Virus record (IMG/VR): IMGVR_UViG_3300037460_000183
Span: 1 to 20,955 of that record
Strand: one strand, 5' to 3'
Length of the DNA stretch: 20,955 nt
Origin: a virus
Of the stretch, positions 1 to 6,780 are shown in pieces. Every line of letters starts with the position of its first letter. Position 1 is the first letter of the stretch. The position numbers were made by a program, and so were the translations under genes. The notes beneath the pieces are model-generated. The model was not told the DNA's origin and did no database searches. It saw nothing but the letters and a program-made list of their open reading frames with translations.

Positions 1-354
1 TGAGGTAGTGATATCGAACGTCGAGAGCTCTCCGAAGATACCGATGAACAGAGCACCTGCCGCAGCCAAGATCCCTGACTGATCGGACGAATCAGATAGG
101 TGGGTACCTGCTCCGTTCTCGGCTCCCACGTAAGCGTTGGGTGAACCCGAATCATCACCAAACTCCAAGTGAGGAGCAGTGCCGTTCGCTGTCCCAAACA
201 CTCGGATAGCTGGCTCGCCATCAAGAGGTCTGATCGAGATAGATCCATCAGCCTCGACAGTTACACGACCACCAGCTTGGGTGATCTCAGTGCCGCCGCC
301 GCCACCGCCGCCACCTCCTCCAGAGTTACCTGGAGTTCCTAGTTGAATTGTCAT
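1..354 (-). CDS. Gly-rich fibre/virion protein, N-terminal fragment
   Basis: This reading frame is open to the left edge, so only the first 118 codons are visible. It starts at ATG 354-352 behind a GGAGA ribosome site. The N-terminus (MTIQLGTPGN) is followed by an uninterrupted run of about nine glycines at residues 12-20. The rest is a Gly/Ser/Asp-rich, beta-type sequence with short segments such as GEPAIRVFG and TAPHLEFGDD. A glycine linker followed by beta-rich sequence is typical of phage tail fibre or virion appendage proteins. It lies 3 nt downstream of the 89-aa gene at 358-627 and is probably co-translated with it. Function is inferred from composition and from its place at the end of the fibre/lysis block; no receptor-binding domain is visible in the fragment. 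Confidence 0.7.
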   Translation of the reverse strand, partial: MTIQLGTPGNSGGGGGGGGGGTEITQAGGRVTVEADGSISIRPLDGEPAIRVFGTANGTAPHLEFGDDSGSPNAYVGAENGAGTHLSDSSDQSGILAAAGALFIGIFGELSTFDITTS

Positions 355-357
355 GGT

Positions 358-627
358 CTAGGTCTCCATCAGGTAGTCAGCAGTCTGGACGCCGGCCGCA
401 GACCGTACAAAGATCTGGTCCACGTTATTGACGTCAAGAGACGCCACGTTCCCCGGCGCAAGCAGAAGAGGCTGAGCTACACTATCGCCGATAAAGATGT
501 TATCGGTGTTACCGATAGGTGCTATGACAGTGATGGACAGACAGTGTTGACTGGCCCCTAGAACGGCAGCTCCAACGGCAACCGCGGCGTTCGTTCCACT
601 TAACAATGTTGCTGGATACTGAGTCAT
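358..627 (-). CDS. Small beta-rich virion protein (89 aa)
   Basis: The start is ATG 627 (MTQYPATLLS), chosen because a strong GGGGGAGGA ribosome site sits just upstream. A longer in-frame reading to 723 would overlap the holin gene with Arg-rich shadow sequence and is rejected. The protein has alternating hydrophobic strands and patterns such as NTDNIFIGD, LLLAPGNVASLDV and VDQIFVRSAAGVQ. These resemble a small beta-sandwich module found in many phage structural proteins. It has no signal peptide or TM segment. It is the first gene after palindrome copy 1 (638-654), which occupies the gap behind the holin gene, and is followed 3 nt later by the Gly-rich fibre fragment. It is probably an appendage component; the exact role is unknown. 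Confidence 0.72.
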   Translation of the reverse strand: MTQYPATLLSGTNAAVAVGAAVLGASQHCLSITVIAPIGNTDNIFIGDSVAQPLLLAPGNVASLDVNNVDQIFVRSAAGVQTADYLMET

Positions 628-637
628 TCCTCCCCCT

Positions 638-654
638 TGTTCATTTGATGAACA
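638..654. promoter_or_regulatory. Palindromic junction element, copy 1
   Basis: Perfect inverted repeat TGTTCA-TTTGA-TGAACA. The arms extend inward to 7 bp around TTG. It fills the 37-nt gap between the holin gene and the 89-aa gene, 10 nt upstream of the latter's start. On the minus strand it reads AAGGTGTTCA...TGAACAAGG, matching the flanks of the other copies. Confidence 0.8.
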
Positions 655-664
655 CCTTGGTCGG

Positions 665-1096
665 TTAGAGTTCTTCCTTCTTCTCTTTGTTGTTGAAGAC
701 CTGAGGAACGATCTTCTCTGCACTGCGTCCTACGATGTATCCTCCGATACCTATTTGAAGCAGTCTCCACATCTGTTCGGGAACCAGGACAAGAGACTCT
801 ACATCCATGAAGCCAGTAGAGATCAGTACAATCTCAACTGCAAATGTCAGCATGACCAGAGGGCGCCAGTTCCTAGCCAACCAAGACTGACTGTTCGCTT
901 CGGCTAGAATCACAGATGCTCTGGCTGAGGCTAACTCCTTGTCATAGTCATACCCGACCTGCTTCAAGTCGGCCTCGATCTGAGTCAGAGCAACCTTGAA
1001 GGCTAACCGCTCCTCATCGGTCGTAGTGATGTCGTCGATGAAGCCAAACGCCGGCTTCAGTACCTTCCCTAGAATTCCTAAGAGGGGAATCCCCAT
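665..1096 (-). CDS. Holin, GTA-type 3TM family
   Basis: This 143-aa protein carries the hallmarks of the holin family first named for gene-transfer-agent release (Holin of 3TMs). It has a charged amphipathic N-terminal half, then the signature EANSQSWLARNWRPLVMLTF (residues 66-85) leading into a TM helix (about 79-96). A second hydrophobic segment contains IGIGGYIVGRSAEK (115-128), and the tail is Lys/Glu-rich. Holins form inner-membrane lesions that let endolysin reach the cell wall at the end of infection. The ATG at 1096 overlaps the stop of the 140-aa gene by 1 nt (TGATG), with a GGAGAG ribosome site, so it is translationally coupled. The M15 peptidase endolysin lies about 0.9 kb upstream in the same operon. 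The family assignment rests on the NWRPL and GGYxxGRSAEK motifs. Confidence 0.88.
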   Translation of the reverse strand: MGIPLLGILGKVLKPAFGFIDDITTTDEERLAFKVALTQIEADLKQVGYDYDKELASARASVILAEANSQSWLARNWRPLVMLTFAVEIVLISTGFMDVESLVLVPEQMWRLLQIGIGGYIVGRSAEKIVPQVFNNKEKKEEL

Positions 1097-1518
1097 CAGC
1101 TCTCTCCGTGCTTCTTCTTACGAGGTGGCACGTTCACATCCACATCGACGTTGTTGTCCACGTTGTGAATGTCGTCCTTGTTCTTGATGCCTCTCAACTC
1201 CAAGGCTATCCAGATAAGAACTGGTATCGCCAGGCCCAAGGTGAGCTTCTGCGTCGTAGTTGCACCCTGTCCACAGGTGTTGCACTCATCGGCCGCAATC
1301 TGCTCACGGAGAGCTTCAATGTTCCTGTTGAGGTTCTCGATCATGGTACTGTCCGACATCACATTGATGTTGTTCTCGATGGTGACAGGAGTCGGCTCAA
1401 CCTCCACATTCACATCAGGTACAACAACAGTCTGCTGTCCCTCAGCCGCAGACGCAGCCAGGGCAATGGCTAGCAAGCCCAGTACAATCGGGAGCCACTT
1501 CCATAGACGGTCTCTCAT
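1096..1518 (-). CDS. Signal/TM protein in lysis cassette (140 aa)
   Basis: The start is ATG 1518, with AAGGA 5 nt upstream; longer readings to 1659 add Arg-rich shadow sequence. Residues 1-10 are basic. Residues 9-24 form a hydrophobic helix ending in ALAASAAEGQQ, which looks like a cleavable signal or an N-terminal anchor. A Val/Asp/Asn-rich segment (30-55), a short helix and a Cys pair (C79, C82) follow. A second hydrophobic segment lies at about 93-109, and then comes a tail with a DVDVNV run and a basic PRKKKHGES end. Its position between the 57-aa membrane protein and the holin, with ATGA and TGATG overlaps, makes it part of the lysis operon. A spanin-like or antiholin-like envelope role is possible, but no family is recognised. 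Confidence 0.75.
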   Translation of the reverse strand: MRDRLWKWLPIVLGLLAIALAASAAEGQQTVVVPDVNVEVEPTPVTIENNINVMSDSTMIENLNRNIEALREQIAADECNTCGQGATTTQKLTLGLAIPVLIWIALELRGIKNKDDIHNVDNNVDVDVNVPPRKKKHGES

Positions 1519-1688
1519 GGTGATCCTTGTCCTGAGGAAACTGCACCTACAACTAGCTCGAACAGATACACGATAGGAGTGAGAGCCCAATCGGCTACCT
1601 CGGGCCAAGCGATCCGAACGATGATGAGGACGATAACTAGGATGACTAGAGCGCCCCACCGATTCACTTTGAAATTCCAGTTACCCAT
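1515..1688 (-). CDS. 57-aa single-TM protein, candidate holin/pinholin
   Basis: This short frame starts at ATG 1688 (MGNWNFKVNRW) and ends at a TGA that overlaps the next gene's ATG (ATGA at 1518-1515). It also overlaps the end of the upstream gene by 8 nt, with AAGG about 9 nt upstream of its start. Residues 12-28 are an almost pure Val/Ile/Leu helix flanked by Arg10 and Arg25. A second, less hydrophobic stretch follows (35-50), and the protein ends in SSGQGSP. Frame continuity, junction geometry and membrane character support a real gene. In a lysis cassette beside an endolysin and a recognised holin, it could be a second holin, a pinholin or an antiholin. Sequence alone does not decide which. 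Confidence 0.68.
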   Translation of the reverse strand: MGNWNFKVNRWGALVILVIVLIIVRIAWPEVADWALTPIVYLFELVVGAVSSGQGSP

Positions 1689-1953
1689 TTAGCATCGCCT
1701 TCGTTCGTTTCAACACAGCACCCATAGACATTTCCTGATCGTGCTGAGCCTTCTCGAACGTCTTAGATCCCACGTGATAAGATCCCTTTATCCCCAGATC
1801 GGGAACCCTGCCTGTCTGAATAGCTTCGATAGCCTCAGGCTTAGACACTCCAAGCTTAGCCATGACCATCACGATAGCAGCCTCCAGATGCGTCCCTCTC
1901 TCCGGCACCAGCCATACTGTACCATCTGAGTCAAGGACCGCAGACAAAGCCAT
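1681..1953 (-). CDS. Unknown small protein in lysis operon (90 aa)
   Basis: ATG 1953 (MALSAVLDSDG) is chosen because an AAGGA site lies 5 nt upstream. A GTG at 2013 would extend it to 110 aa and overlap the endolysin gene by 22 nt, but has no clear ribosome site. The predicted protein begins with a beta-like stretch (DGTVWLVPERG). It continues with a helix (HLEAAIVMVMAKLG), a helix-turn-helix-like alternation around KPEAIEAIQTG, and a basic C-terminus (LKRTKAMLNG). There is no TM segment or signal. It sits between the M15 endolysin and the 57-aa membrane protein and is coupled to the latter. No family is recognised. Confidence 0.6.
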   Translation of the reverse strand: MALSAVLDSDGTVWLVPERGTHLEAAIVMVMAKLGVSKPEAIEAIQTGRVPDLGIKGSYHVGSKTFEKAQHDQEMSMGAVLKRTKAMLNG

Positions 1954-1991
1954 GTATCCTTCAACTCCTTCTAGCCTCTCAGGATTACCGA

Positions 1992-2435
1992 TCAAGGTAG
2001 CCTCATAGTCCACATATGATCAGACGACTTCGTGCGGCTAGCATCCAGATGCACTCCACCGCCATCCTTCTTCACCATACCTTTATATGTACCGTGAGAT
2101 CCCTCGTAGCATCCCACCCTAATGAACCCAACAGCGAACCCTGCTCGGATCACCCGAGATCGTTCCCGACTGTTCAACACCTGTAGATCGGCTGCTATCC
2201 CAGGCTCATCACCATGAGCAGAGCGAGAGTCATCCCTCAGCGTATCAATGATACGGAAGGGAACTCCTGCTTCCGATCTTGCTACAAACAGAAGCCGAAG
2301 GAAGCCGGCATCCATCTTCTCAGGAGCCTCGAACTCACTCGGTGAGAAGAACTCAGAGATCTCCTCCCATACCGGATGATCCAGAGTAGCGTACTCCGGC
2401 TCCAGATGATCTAGAGGACCTACATCAGACAGCAT
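1992..2435 (-). CDS. M15-type zinc peptidase, probable endolysin
   Basis: This 147-aa protein matches the peptidase M15A pattern (D-Ala-D-Ala carboxypeptidase/L-Ala-D-Glu endopeptidase fold). An FFSPSEF motif (29-35) comes first, with helix MDAGFLRLLFVAR after it. Then come IDTLRDDSRSAH (63-74) and GIAADLQV (79-86), followed by GFAVGFIRVG and GGGVHLDAS (125-133). The predicted Zn ligands are H74, D83 and H129, with D131 beside the last. All are present, so the enzyme should be active. It would cleave peptide bonds in peptidoglycan during lysis. There is no signal peptide, so export would need the holin encoded further along the operon. The start is ATG 2435, immediately after the stop of the 68-aa gene, with GGGAG/GAGTAG upstream. 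A virion-associated wall-digesting role is an alternative. Confidence 0.85.
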   Translation of the reverse strand: MLSDVGPLDHLEPEYATLDHPVWEEISEFFSPSEFEAPEKMDAGFLRLLFVARSEAGVPFRIIDTLRDDSRSAHGDEPGIAADLQVLNSRERSRVIRAGFAVGFIRVGCYEGSHGTYKGMVKKDGGGVHLDASRTKSSDHMWTMRLP

Positions 2436-2642
2436 CTACTCTACTCCCATGAGTGAGACCGGCTTCCCTGCTTGGAGGGCAGGAATGATCTTCTCTACAT
2501 GTGAGTAGGGCATCGTAGAAAGAGCGTCGATAGCCGCCTTCCACACCTCGATGTGAATCGCTACATGGGTATAGCCAGCTTGTTCCTGGTCCCCATTGAG
2601 TTCCGCTGTCGCCTTTGTGACTTCAGCGCGTGGGTCAGTCAT
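2436..2642 (-). CDS. Small unknown protein (68 aa)
   Basis: The ATG at 2642 overlaps the upstream gene's stop (ATGA), with GGGAG upstream, and the gene ends directly against the endolysin start. The protein is mostly helical (EVTKATAELNGDQ, IHIEVWKAAIDALSTM) and ends VSLMGVE. It has no TM segment and no recognisable motif. Small helical proteins downstream of fibre genes can be chaperones or minor virion proteins, but nothing here decides between these. Confidence 0.65.
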   Translation of the reverse strand: MTDPRAEVTKATAELNGDQEQAGYTHVAIHIEVWKAAIDALSTMPYSHVEKIIPALQAGKPVSLMGVE

Positions 2643-2932
2643 GGTCTGCGTCTCCCTTCGAGTCTCGTGATCTCATCATCCAAAGCCTGACGTCCATCGT
2701 CTTGACCGTCTCGTTCGATCTTCAACCGATCAAGCTGATCTGCTTCATGAACTCTCTGTGCAGCAGGTAGGTCAATCAGGAGCTTCCACCAACGCTTCAG
2801 AGTATTGTTGATATCTGCGTTGTCAGTAGGGTTCCCTCCATCCTCTTTGGTCTTAGCTATAAGAGTAGCAGAGAAGGTGTTGAACTCATCCTCCGTCATC
2901 TCAAAGCCAGTAGGCGGTAGTCCGTTAGCCAT
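2639..2932 (-). CDS. Small unknown protein with coiled-coil tail (97 aa)
   Basis: The start ATG 2932 shares its A with the fibre stop (TAATG), so it is coupled to the fibre gene. Residues 11-30 form a helix (MTEDEFNTFSATL). The middle contains LKRWWKLLIDLPAAQR. The last third is strongly charged and heptad-like (LDRLKIERDGQDD, ALDDEITRLEGRR), suggesting a coiled coil. Position just after the 765-aa fibre fits a fibre-assembly chaperone or minor tail protein; this is inference from context only. Confidence 0.68.
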   Translation of the reverse strand: MANGLPPTGFEMTEDEFNTFSATLIAKTKEDGGNPTDNADINNTLKRWWKLLIDLPAAQRVHEADQLDRLKIERDGQDDGRQALDDEITRLEGRRRP

Positions 2933-5229
2933 TACGACCTCAATGCTGTGTAGATGAAGTCACCGTCGATCAGATGTATGTCAGCAACCTCTAAGACGTT
3001 CGATAGGTGGATCTCGAAGGCGATACCGAGGGCATCCACTAACGGATTCGTAGCATCTCCCGCCGGGAACGTAATGTCCATCTCGTAGAGATCCCCAACT
3101 GCCAGCCTCCCCGTTACAGCCACAAACTGTCCTGTGACTTGAGTGCTTGCCTTGGCCACTCCCTCAGCGGTCACCAGCGTTGGAGCTGTGTAGTCGCAAG
3201 TGAAGTCACACTCATCGAGATTAACCTGTACCGATGAAAGCGAGAACTGCAGCCGGAGGATCACATCCTGAGTCCGGTCCAGATCCGCAGGGAACGAGTG
3301 ATACAGAGATGCAAGTTCGACGACTAGATCGAAGAGAAGTGCTGGAACTGTTGGTGTCGTACCGATGGTCACATCAGTCGGAGCGGTAATGCCTTTCCTG
3401 AACTGATCTCCACTCAGATGCAGAGCTCTCTCCAGATGCCCCATCGTTGCCATGACACGCCACCGTGCCGTCGTGCCATCGTACCAGAGCAATATGCTGC
3501 GCTGTGGATGGACGACGTAGGGTAGGCCCTCAGGGGTGATGAACCTGTTCGTGGCTACACTACCAACGTCTTGATGTGCAAGCGCCAGATCGAACGAGCC
3601 GATATTGACGAGTCGCAACTCATCATCTGCCTCAGAGAAATCAACTGTCGTAGCGTCGATGCCTGTCATGGTGTGGTCGGCGTCAGTGTCTACACGCAAC
3701 AGCCCACGCATCGCGGTGCCAGAACCTTGTCCTTGATAGTCGTCCACATCCCCCGTGATTTGCGCAGGACTAATCGGAACGATAGCATTGGCGCCTTGCA
3801 CCTTCGCACGAGCGGTGACTGTGAACGTAAGGCCAGACGCCTCGTAGATTTGATTAGGTACGCCTAAGGTGTAGACCCGTAACCTATAGAGTCCAGAGTT
3901 GTCTGCACCTGCACGTTCAGCTGAGAAGAACGCGATGTTGTTTTTTACGGCAGCATCATCTTCGATGGTCCAGAACAGTGCTGTGCCGAAGCCATCGACC
4001 ATATCGCCAGACGACTGCCCGGTGAGCCGCCACGAAGAAAGGAGCAGGTTGGTACTGGATGCTTGGCGAATGAAGTCAGAGACCGGGAACACTTCAGATA
4101 GGACTCGTAGCCCGCCTTGCGGGATTACAACCTTTGCTGCTGACGCTCCTCCGAAGTGGGGGTCAAGGTTGAGATCCACCCCGTCCCACCAGATGGCGGC
4201 ATCTGCGGCAGCGACTGTGTTACCGAACTTCAAGAACGTGTTGTCGTTGAAGTGGGCATGACCAAGGCCGAAGTCGGACTCAGCGGTACTAAGGTTTTGA
4301 AGGAACCGAGCGTTCGACGCAGCGACCAACTGAGAGCGGACGACCACCTTCACGACGTTGCCGCCGAACGGGATGTCGTTGCAGTCCACCCCGATGTACG
4401 AGGTCATCGCCTCGGTGCCCCCAACGGGTGCGAACAGGGCTGGTGCGGGGTTCTGAAGGTGGAGCCCACGGATGATGCCGAAGCTCATGGCCGAGCCCAA
4501 GACCGTGCTGTACTTCGGCCCAAACACGAAGCCCGTCAAGGTCGTGGCGTTCATCGTCGCGCCAGCGAGTGAGGCCGCTACGGTGGGTGCAAAGTTGAGT
4601 GCCACTACCGCGCCCGCTGTTCTGACCGCAGCAGTCGGGTTCTCGACTCGTGGGCCAGCGTTGACGATGAGCGGGTTGAGTGGGTTGAACCCCGGTCCAG
4701 CGATCAGATTCGGGAGAGCCTGCAATACAGTGTACGCAGCGAACCCCGGAACCGCACCAGACGTGATGATCGGCGCTCCACGGAAGCTCTCGTAGATGAA
4801 CGTGGGAGCGGTGAAGTCGATGATCCCTGAGAAGTTCAAGCCTCCACCAATAAAGACGCCGAAGCTCTCAGTCGCCTCGTAAGCGAAGCCGTAGGCTGCT
4901 CCTGGATTGGCGCTGTACGGGCCGAAGATGACCGGCGAGTTCATGTTGATGAAGCCGAGGGTCGAGTGCGTCGAACCCTGTAGCGTCAGCGTCTCTGCCT
5001 GCAACGTACCGCCGAACGCGGACTGCCCGCCAAGTCTCCCGGCCAACAGGAGATACTGTAGGTGATCGTCGTCTGCCAAGCCTTGCAGGGGACCATGATC
5101 CAGCGCGGCATTGTGCTGAGTAACCGCAGACTCTGGAACCTGATCGTCAGCGATCTGATCCCGCATCTGGGTGAACAGCAGAGGTGGAAGAACTCCACCC
5201 TGTGCCGATGCTTTAAGTCCCGAGTTCAT
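2932..5229 (-). CDS. Tail fibre protein (765 aa)
   Basis: This is the largest ORF of the block and a typical fibre. Residues 17-65 contain a virion-attachment-type segment (LLFTQMRDQIADDQVP, SAVTQHNAALDH) and the fibre motif GLADDDHLQYLLLAGR. A long beta-rich, Ala/Gly/Thr-rich shaft follows. The region around residues 510-610 has the common fibre module with TMTGIDATT, LRLVNIGSFDLALAH, VATNRFITPEG and LLWYDGTTARWRV. The C-terminal part (LLFDLVVELASLYHSF onward) may form the distal domain. It would contact the host surface receptor. The start ATG 5229 overlaps the upstream stop as TAATG. The N-terminal segment is related to part of the neighbouring 151-aa protein. Receptor specificity cannot be read from the sequence. 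Confidence 0.85.
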   Translation of the reverse strand: MNSGLKASAQGGVLPPLLFTQMRDQIADDQVPESAVTQHNAALDHGPLQGLADDDHLQYLLLAGRLGGQSAFGGTLQAETLTLQGSTHSTLGFINMNSPVIFGPYSANPGAAYGFAYEATESFGVFIGGGLNFSGIIDFTAPTFIYESFRGAPIITSGAVPGFAAYTVLQALPNLIAGPGFNPLNPLIVNAGPRVENPTAAVRTAGAVVALNFAPTVAASLAGATMNATTLTGFVFGPKYSTVLGSAMSFGIIRGLHLQNPAPALFAPVGGTEAMTSYIGVDCNDIPFGGNVVKVVVRSQLVAASNARFLQNLSTAESDFGLGHAHFNDNTFLKFGNTVAAADAAIWWDGVDLNLDPHFGGASAAKVVIPQGGLRVLSEVFPVSDFIRQASSTNLLLSSWRLTGQSSGDMVDGFGTALFWTIEDDAAVKNNIAFFSAERAGADNSGLYRLRVYTLGVPNQIYEASGLTFTVTARAKVQGANAIVPISPAQITGDVDDYQGQGSGTAMRGLLRVDTDADHTMTGIDATTVDFSEADDELRLVNIGSFDLALAHQDVGSVATNRFITPEGLPYVVHPQRSILLWYDGTTARWRVMATMGHLERALHLSGDQFRKGITAPTDVTIGTTPTVPALLFDLVVELASLYHSFPADLDRTQDVILRLQFSLSSVQVNLDECDFTCDYTAPTLVTAEGVAKASTQVTGQFVAVTGRLAVGDLYEMDITFPAGDATNPLVDALGIAFEIHLSNVLEVADIHLIDGDFIYTALRS

Positions 5230-5648
5230 TAGGCTGCGAAGCTCCCTCCACGAGCGTAGACGTTGAAGGCTTCTGCTTGCTCAGTTGACGCCCCAAGCCG
5301 TACCGTAGCATCGGCAAGGTTCAACGGAGGATCATCGAGAGCTGTAGTCAGGTTGATCACGGTACGGAACGCCTGAAGCACCGCACTCGGTACGGCAGCG
5401 ATCACACCTTCTTCTCTCCACAGAACCCACGTCACTCCACTATCGAAGGACAGGAACAGTCTGATCATCCCGAGAGTCGTAGTGGCGATTGCCTTGATCT
5501 CGATCTGATCAATACGCACTCCTTCGGTCAGACCATCAAGGACCTCCACGATAGTACCTGTGCCATCTCGATTGGGATTCGCTGCACTGATCTCCGCTAG
5601 CCCAAGGACAGCGCTTTTGGTGAAGACTGGTTCGGTGTTCTTAGCCAT
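5229..5648 (-). CDS. Virion structural protein (139 aa)
   Basis: This is a compact beta-type protein whose pattern recurs in many tailed phages next to fibre genes. The motifs are AEISAANPNRDGTGTIVEV, then RIDQIEIKAIATTTLGMIRL, then a short Trp-containing hairpin (VTWVLWREE). It ends LGASTEQAEAFNVYARGG. It has no signal or TM segment. It is coupled at both ends: its ATG overlaps the 151-aa stop as TAATG, and its stop overlaps the fibre ATG. It is probably a tail or appendage component located between adaptor and fibre. Its precise structural role is not established. Confidence 0.72.
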   Translation of the reverse strand: MAKNTEPVFTKSAVLGLAEISAANPNRDGTGTIVEVLDGLTEGVRIDQIEIKAIATTTLGMIRLFLSFDSGVTWVLWREEGVIAAVPSAVLQAFRTVINLTTALDDPPLNLADATVRLGASTEQAEAFNVYARGGSFAA

Positions 5649-6103
5649 TAGGATAGTGCTCCATTCGCTACGCAGCGATCATTAGACGTCCACGGACGAT
5701 GACTGGTTGTTCTCCTGAGAACGAAGTCCCACAAGTCGCCCTGGAAATTCTTAGAGTCAACCTCCAGGTATTCCTGCCACTGAGCCACAGCAGACAGCGG
5801 AACCTGGCCATCCTCGATAAGGCCCAGCAGCTGAGTAAATAAGATATCCAATGCGGCCTCATGCTGCGTAACAGCCGCTTCGCCTACCTGTACATTCAGA
5901 ATGTTACCTAGAATGTCAGAGAAGCTAATGGTTCCCCCAGGTCCTCCGCCACCAGGATCACCTGGATCACCGCCGCCTGAAGGTCCATCTGAGTTCCCGA
6001 AGAACCATCCATTAGGTCCACGAACGATGAAGTCACCGTCCCGAGGAATCTGATTCGAGCAAGCCTCGCGAAGAAGCTGCTCAGCATCAAAGCGATTACT
6101 CAC
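5648..6103 (-). CDS. Fibre-attachment-like virion protein (151 aa)
   Basis: The start is GTG 6103, overlapping the 226-aa stop by 4 nt (GTGA), with a GGGAGAG site upstream. Residues 1-40 contain IPRDGDFIVRGPNGWFFG, a short beta module. Residues 41-57 are a Gly/Pro/Asp linker. The C-terminal half has two copies of a helical segment: QVGEAAVTQHEAALDILFTQ (72-91) and LIEDGQVPLSAVAQWQEYL (95-113). The second closely resembles residues 24-43 of the 765-aa fibre. This shared segment probably mediates docking to the tail or trimerisation. The final 30 residues are Arg/Trp-containing. It is probably a short appendage or fibre-connector protein. Confidence 0.7.
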   Translation of the reverse strand: MSNRFDAEQLLREACSNQIPRDGDFIVRGPNGWFFGNSDGPSGGGDPGDPGGGGPGGTISFSDILGNILNVQVGEAAVTQHEAALDILFTQLLGLIEDGQVPLSAVAQWQEYLEVDSKNFQGDLWDFVLRRTTSHRPWTSNDRCVANGALS

Positions 6104-6780
6104 AGGAGGACTCTCCCTCGGAATGACTCGTCTGCACCCATCCTAGGATCACTCTGCAGATCCTGGAATGACCGAGCGATAGCGATACCTTCTGCGGGGT
6201 TCTGACTTTCCAGCCATTCCTCAGTAGGCAGCTTCCGCAACTTGTTCTCGGCGATCTGGAACGTGAAGGTAGCTCTCTCATTCTCTTCCAAGTCGATCAA
6301 TGCATTCCTCAGCGAGATCAGGTGAATCACCCTGTCATACATCGCAGGGAGTCCTGACAAGTCTCCCACACCAGTCAGTAGCGGAGGCTCTTTGATAAAG
6401 AACATCTGCATTGTCTGGATGGCATCAGGTAGAGGAAAGAGACTGATGAAGGCTCCTGCCCGCTGGTAGTGAGTCGGAGTCCCTGTCGTCGTCTGATCGA
6501 ATGATTCAAAGTTCTCGATCGAGGTCTTGATCAACCTCCTGTTCACTTCATTGATCCGTAGAGAGAGCATCGCAAGGAGATCCAATGGAACGTCGTACGT
6601 CCTCTGATCGGCGATCGTATCAGCGGTAGCACCTTGTCTCCGTCCTTGGATATCCAGTTCGCCAAACAACTCGATAACACCGTCATTGATCCACTGATCG
6701 AGTCGCTCGTTACCTTGACGCTTCTCACCGAGGGCCAGGTTCAGCCCATCTCTAAATCCGCCTAGTGTCTCAAGTCCCAC
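6100..6780 (-). CDS. Adaptor/neck-like protein, paralogue B (226 aa)
   Basis: The start is GTG 6780, with GGAGGGG 7 nt upstream, overlapping the preceding gene by 11 nt. The N-terminus (LGGFRDGLNLALGEKRQGN, then RLDQWINDGVIEL) is helical. The middle has QRTYDVPLDLLAMLSLRINE, PTHYQRAGAFISLFPLPDA and MQMFFIKEPPLL. The last third is helical, with basic residues. The protein is clearly related to the upstream 218-aa product, with the same order of landmarks: LG, the W-I-N helix, the Q-x-x-Y-x-x-P-x-D turn, the Phe-Pro-x-Pro-Asp turn, and K-x-x-P-P-L. Position just after the capsid genes fits a head-to-tail adaptor or neck ring subunit. Confidence 0.72.
   Translation of the reverse strand: MGLETLGGFRDGLNLALGEKRQGNERLDQWINDGVIELFGELDIQGRRQGATADTIADQRTYDVPLDLLAMLSLRINEVNRRLIKTSIENFESFDQTTTGTPTHYQRAGAFISLFPLPDAIQTMQMFFIKEPPLLTGVGDLSGLPAMYDRVIHLISLRNALIDLEENERATFTFQIAENKLRKLPTEEWLESQNPAEGIAIARSFQDLQSDPRMGADESFRGRVLL

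Noticed and set aside
3571-4795. Long plus-strand frames opposite the fibre gene
   Set aside because: They lie antisense to a well-supported 765-aa gene, lack ribosome sites and have Arg/Pro/Ser-rich shadow composition.
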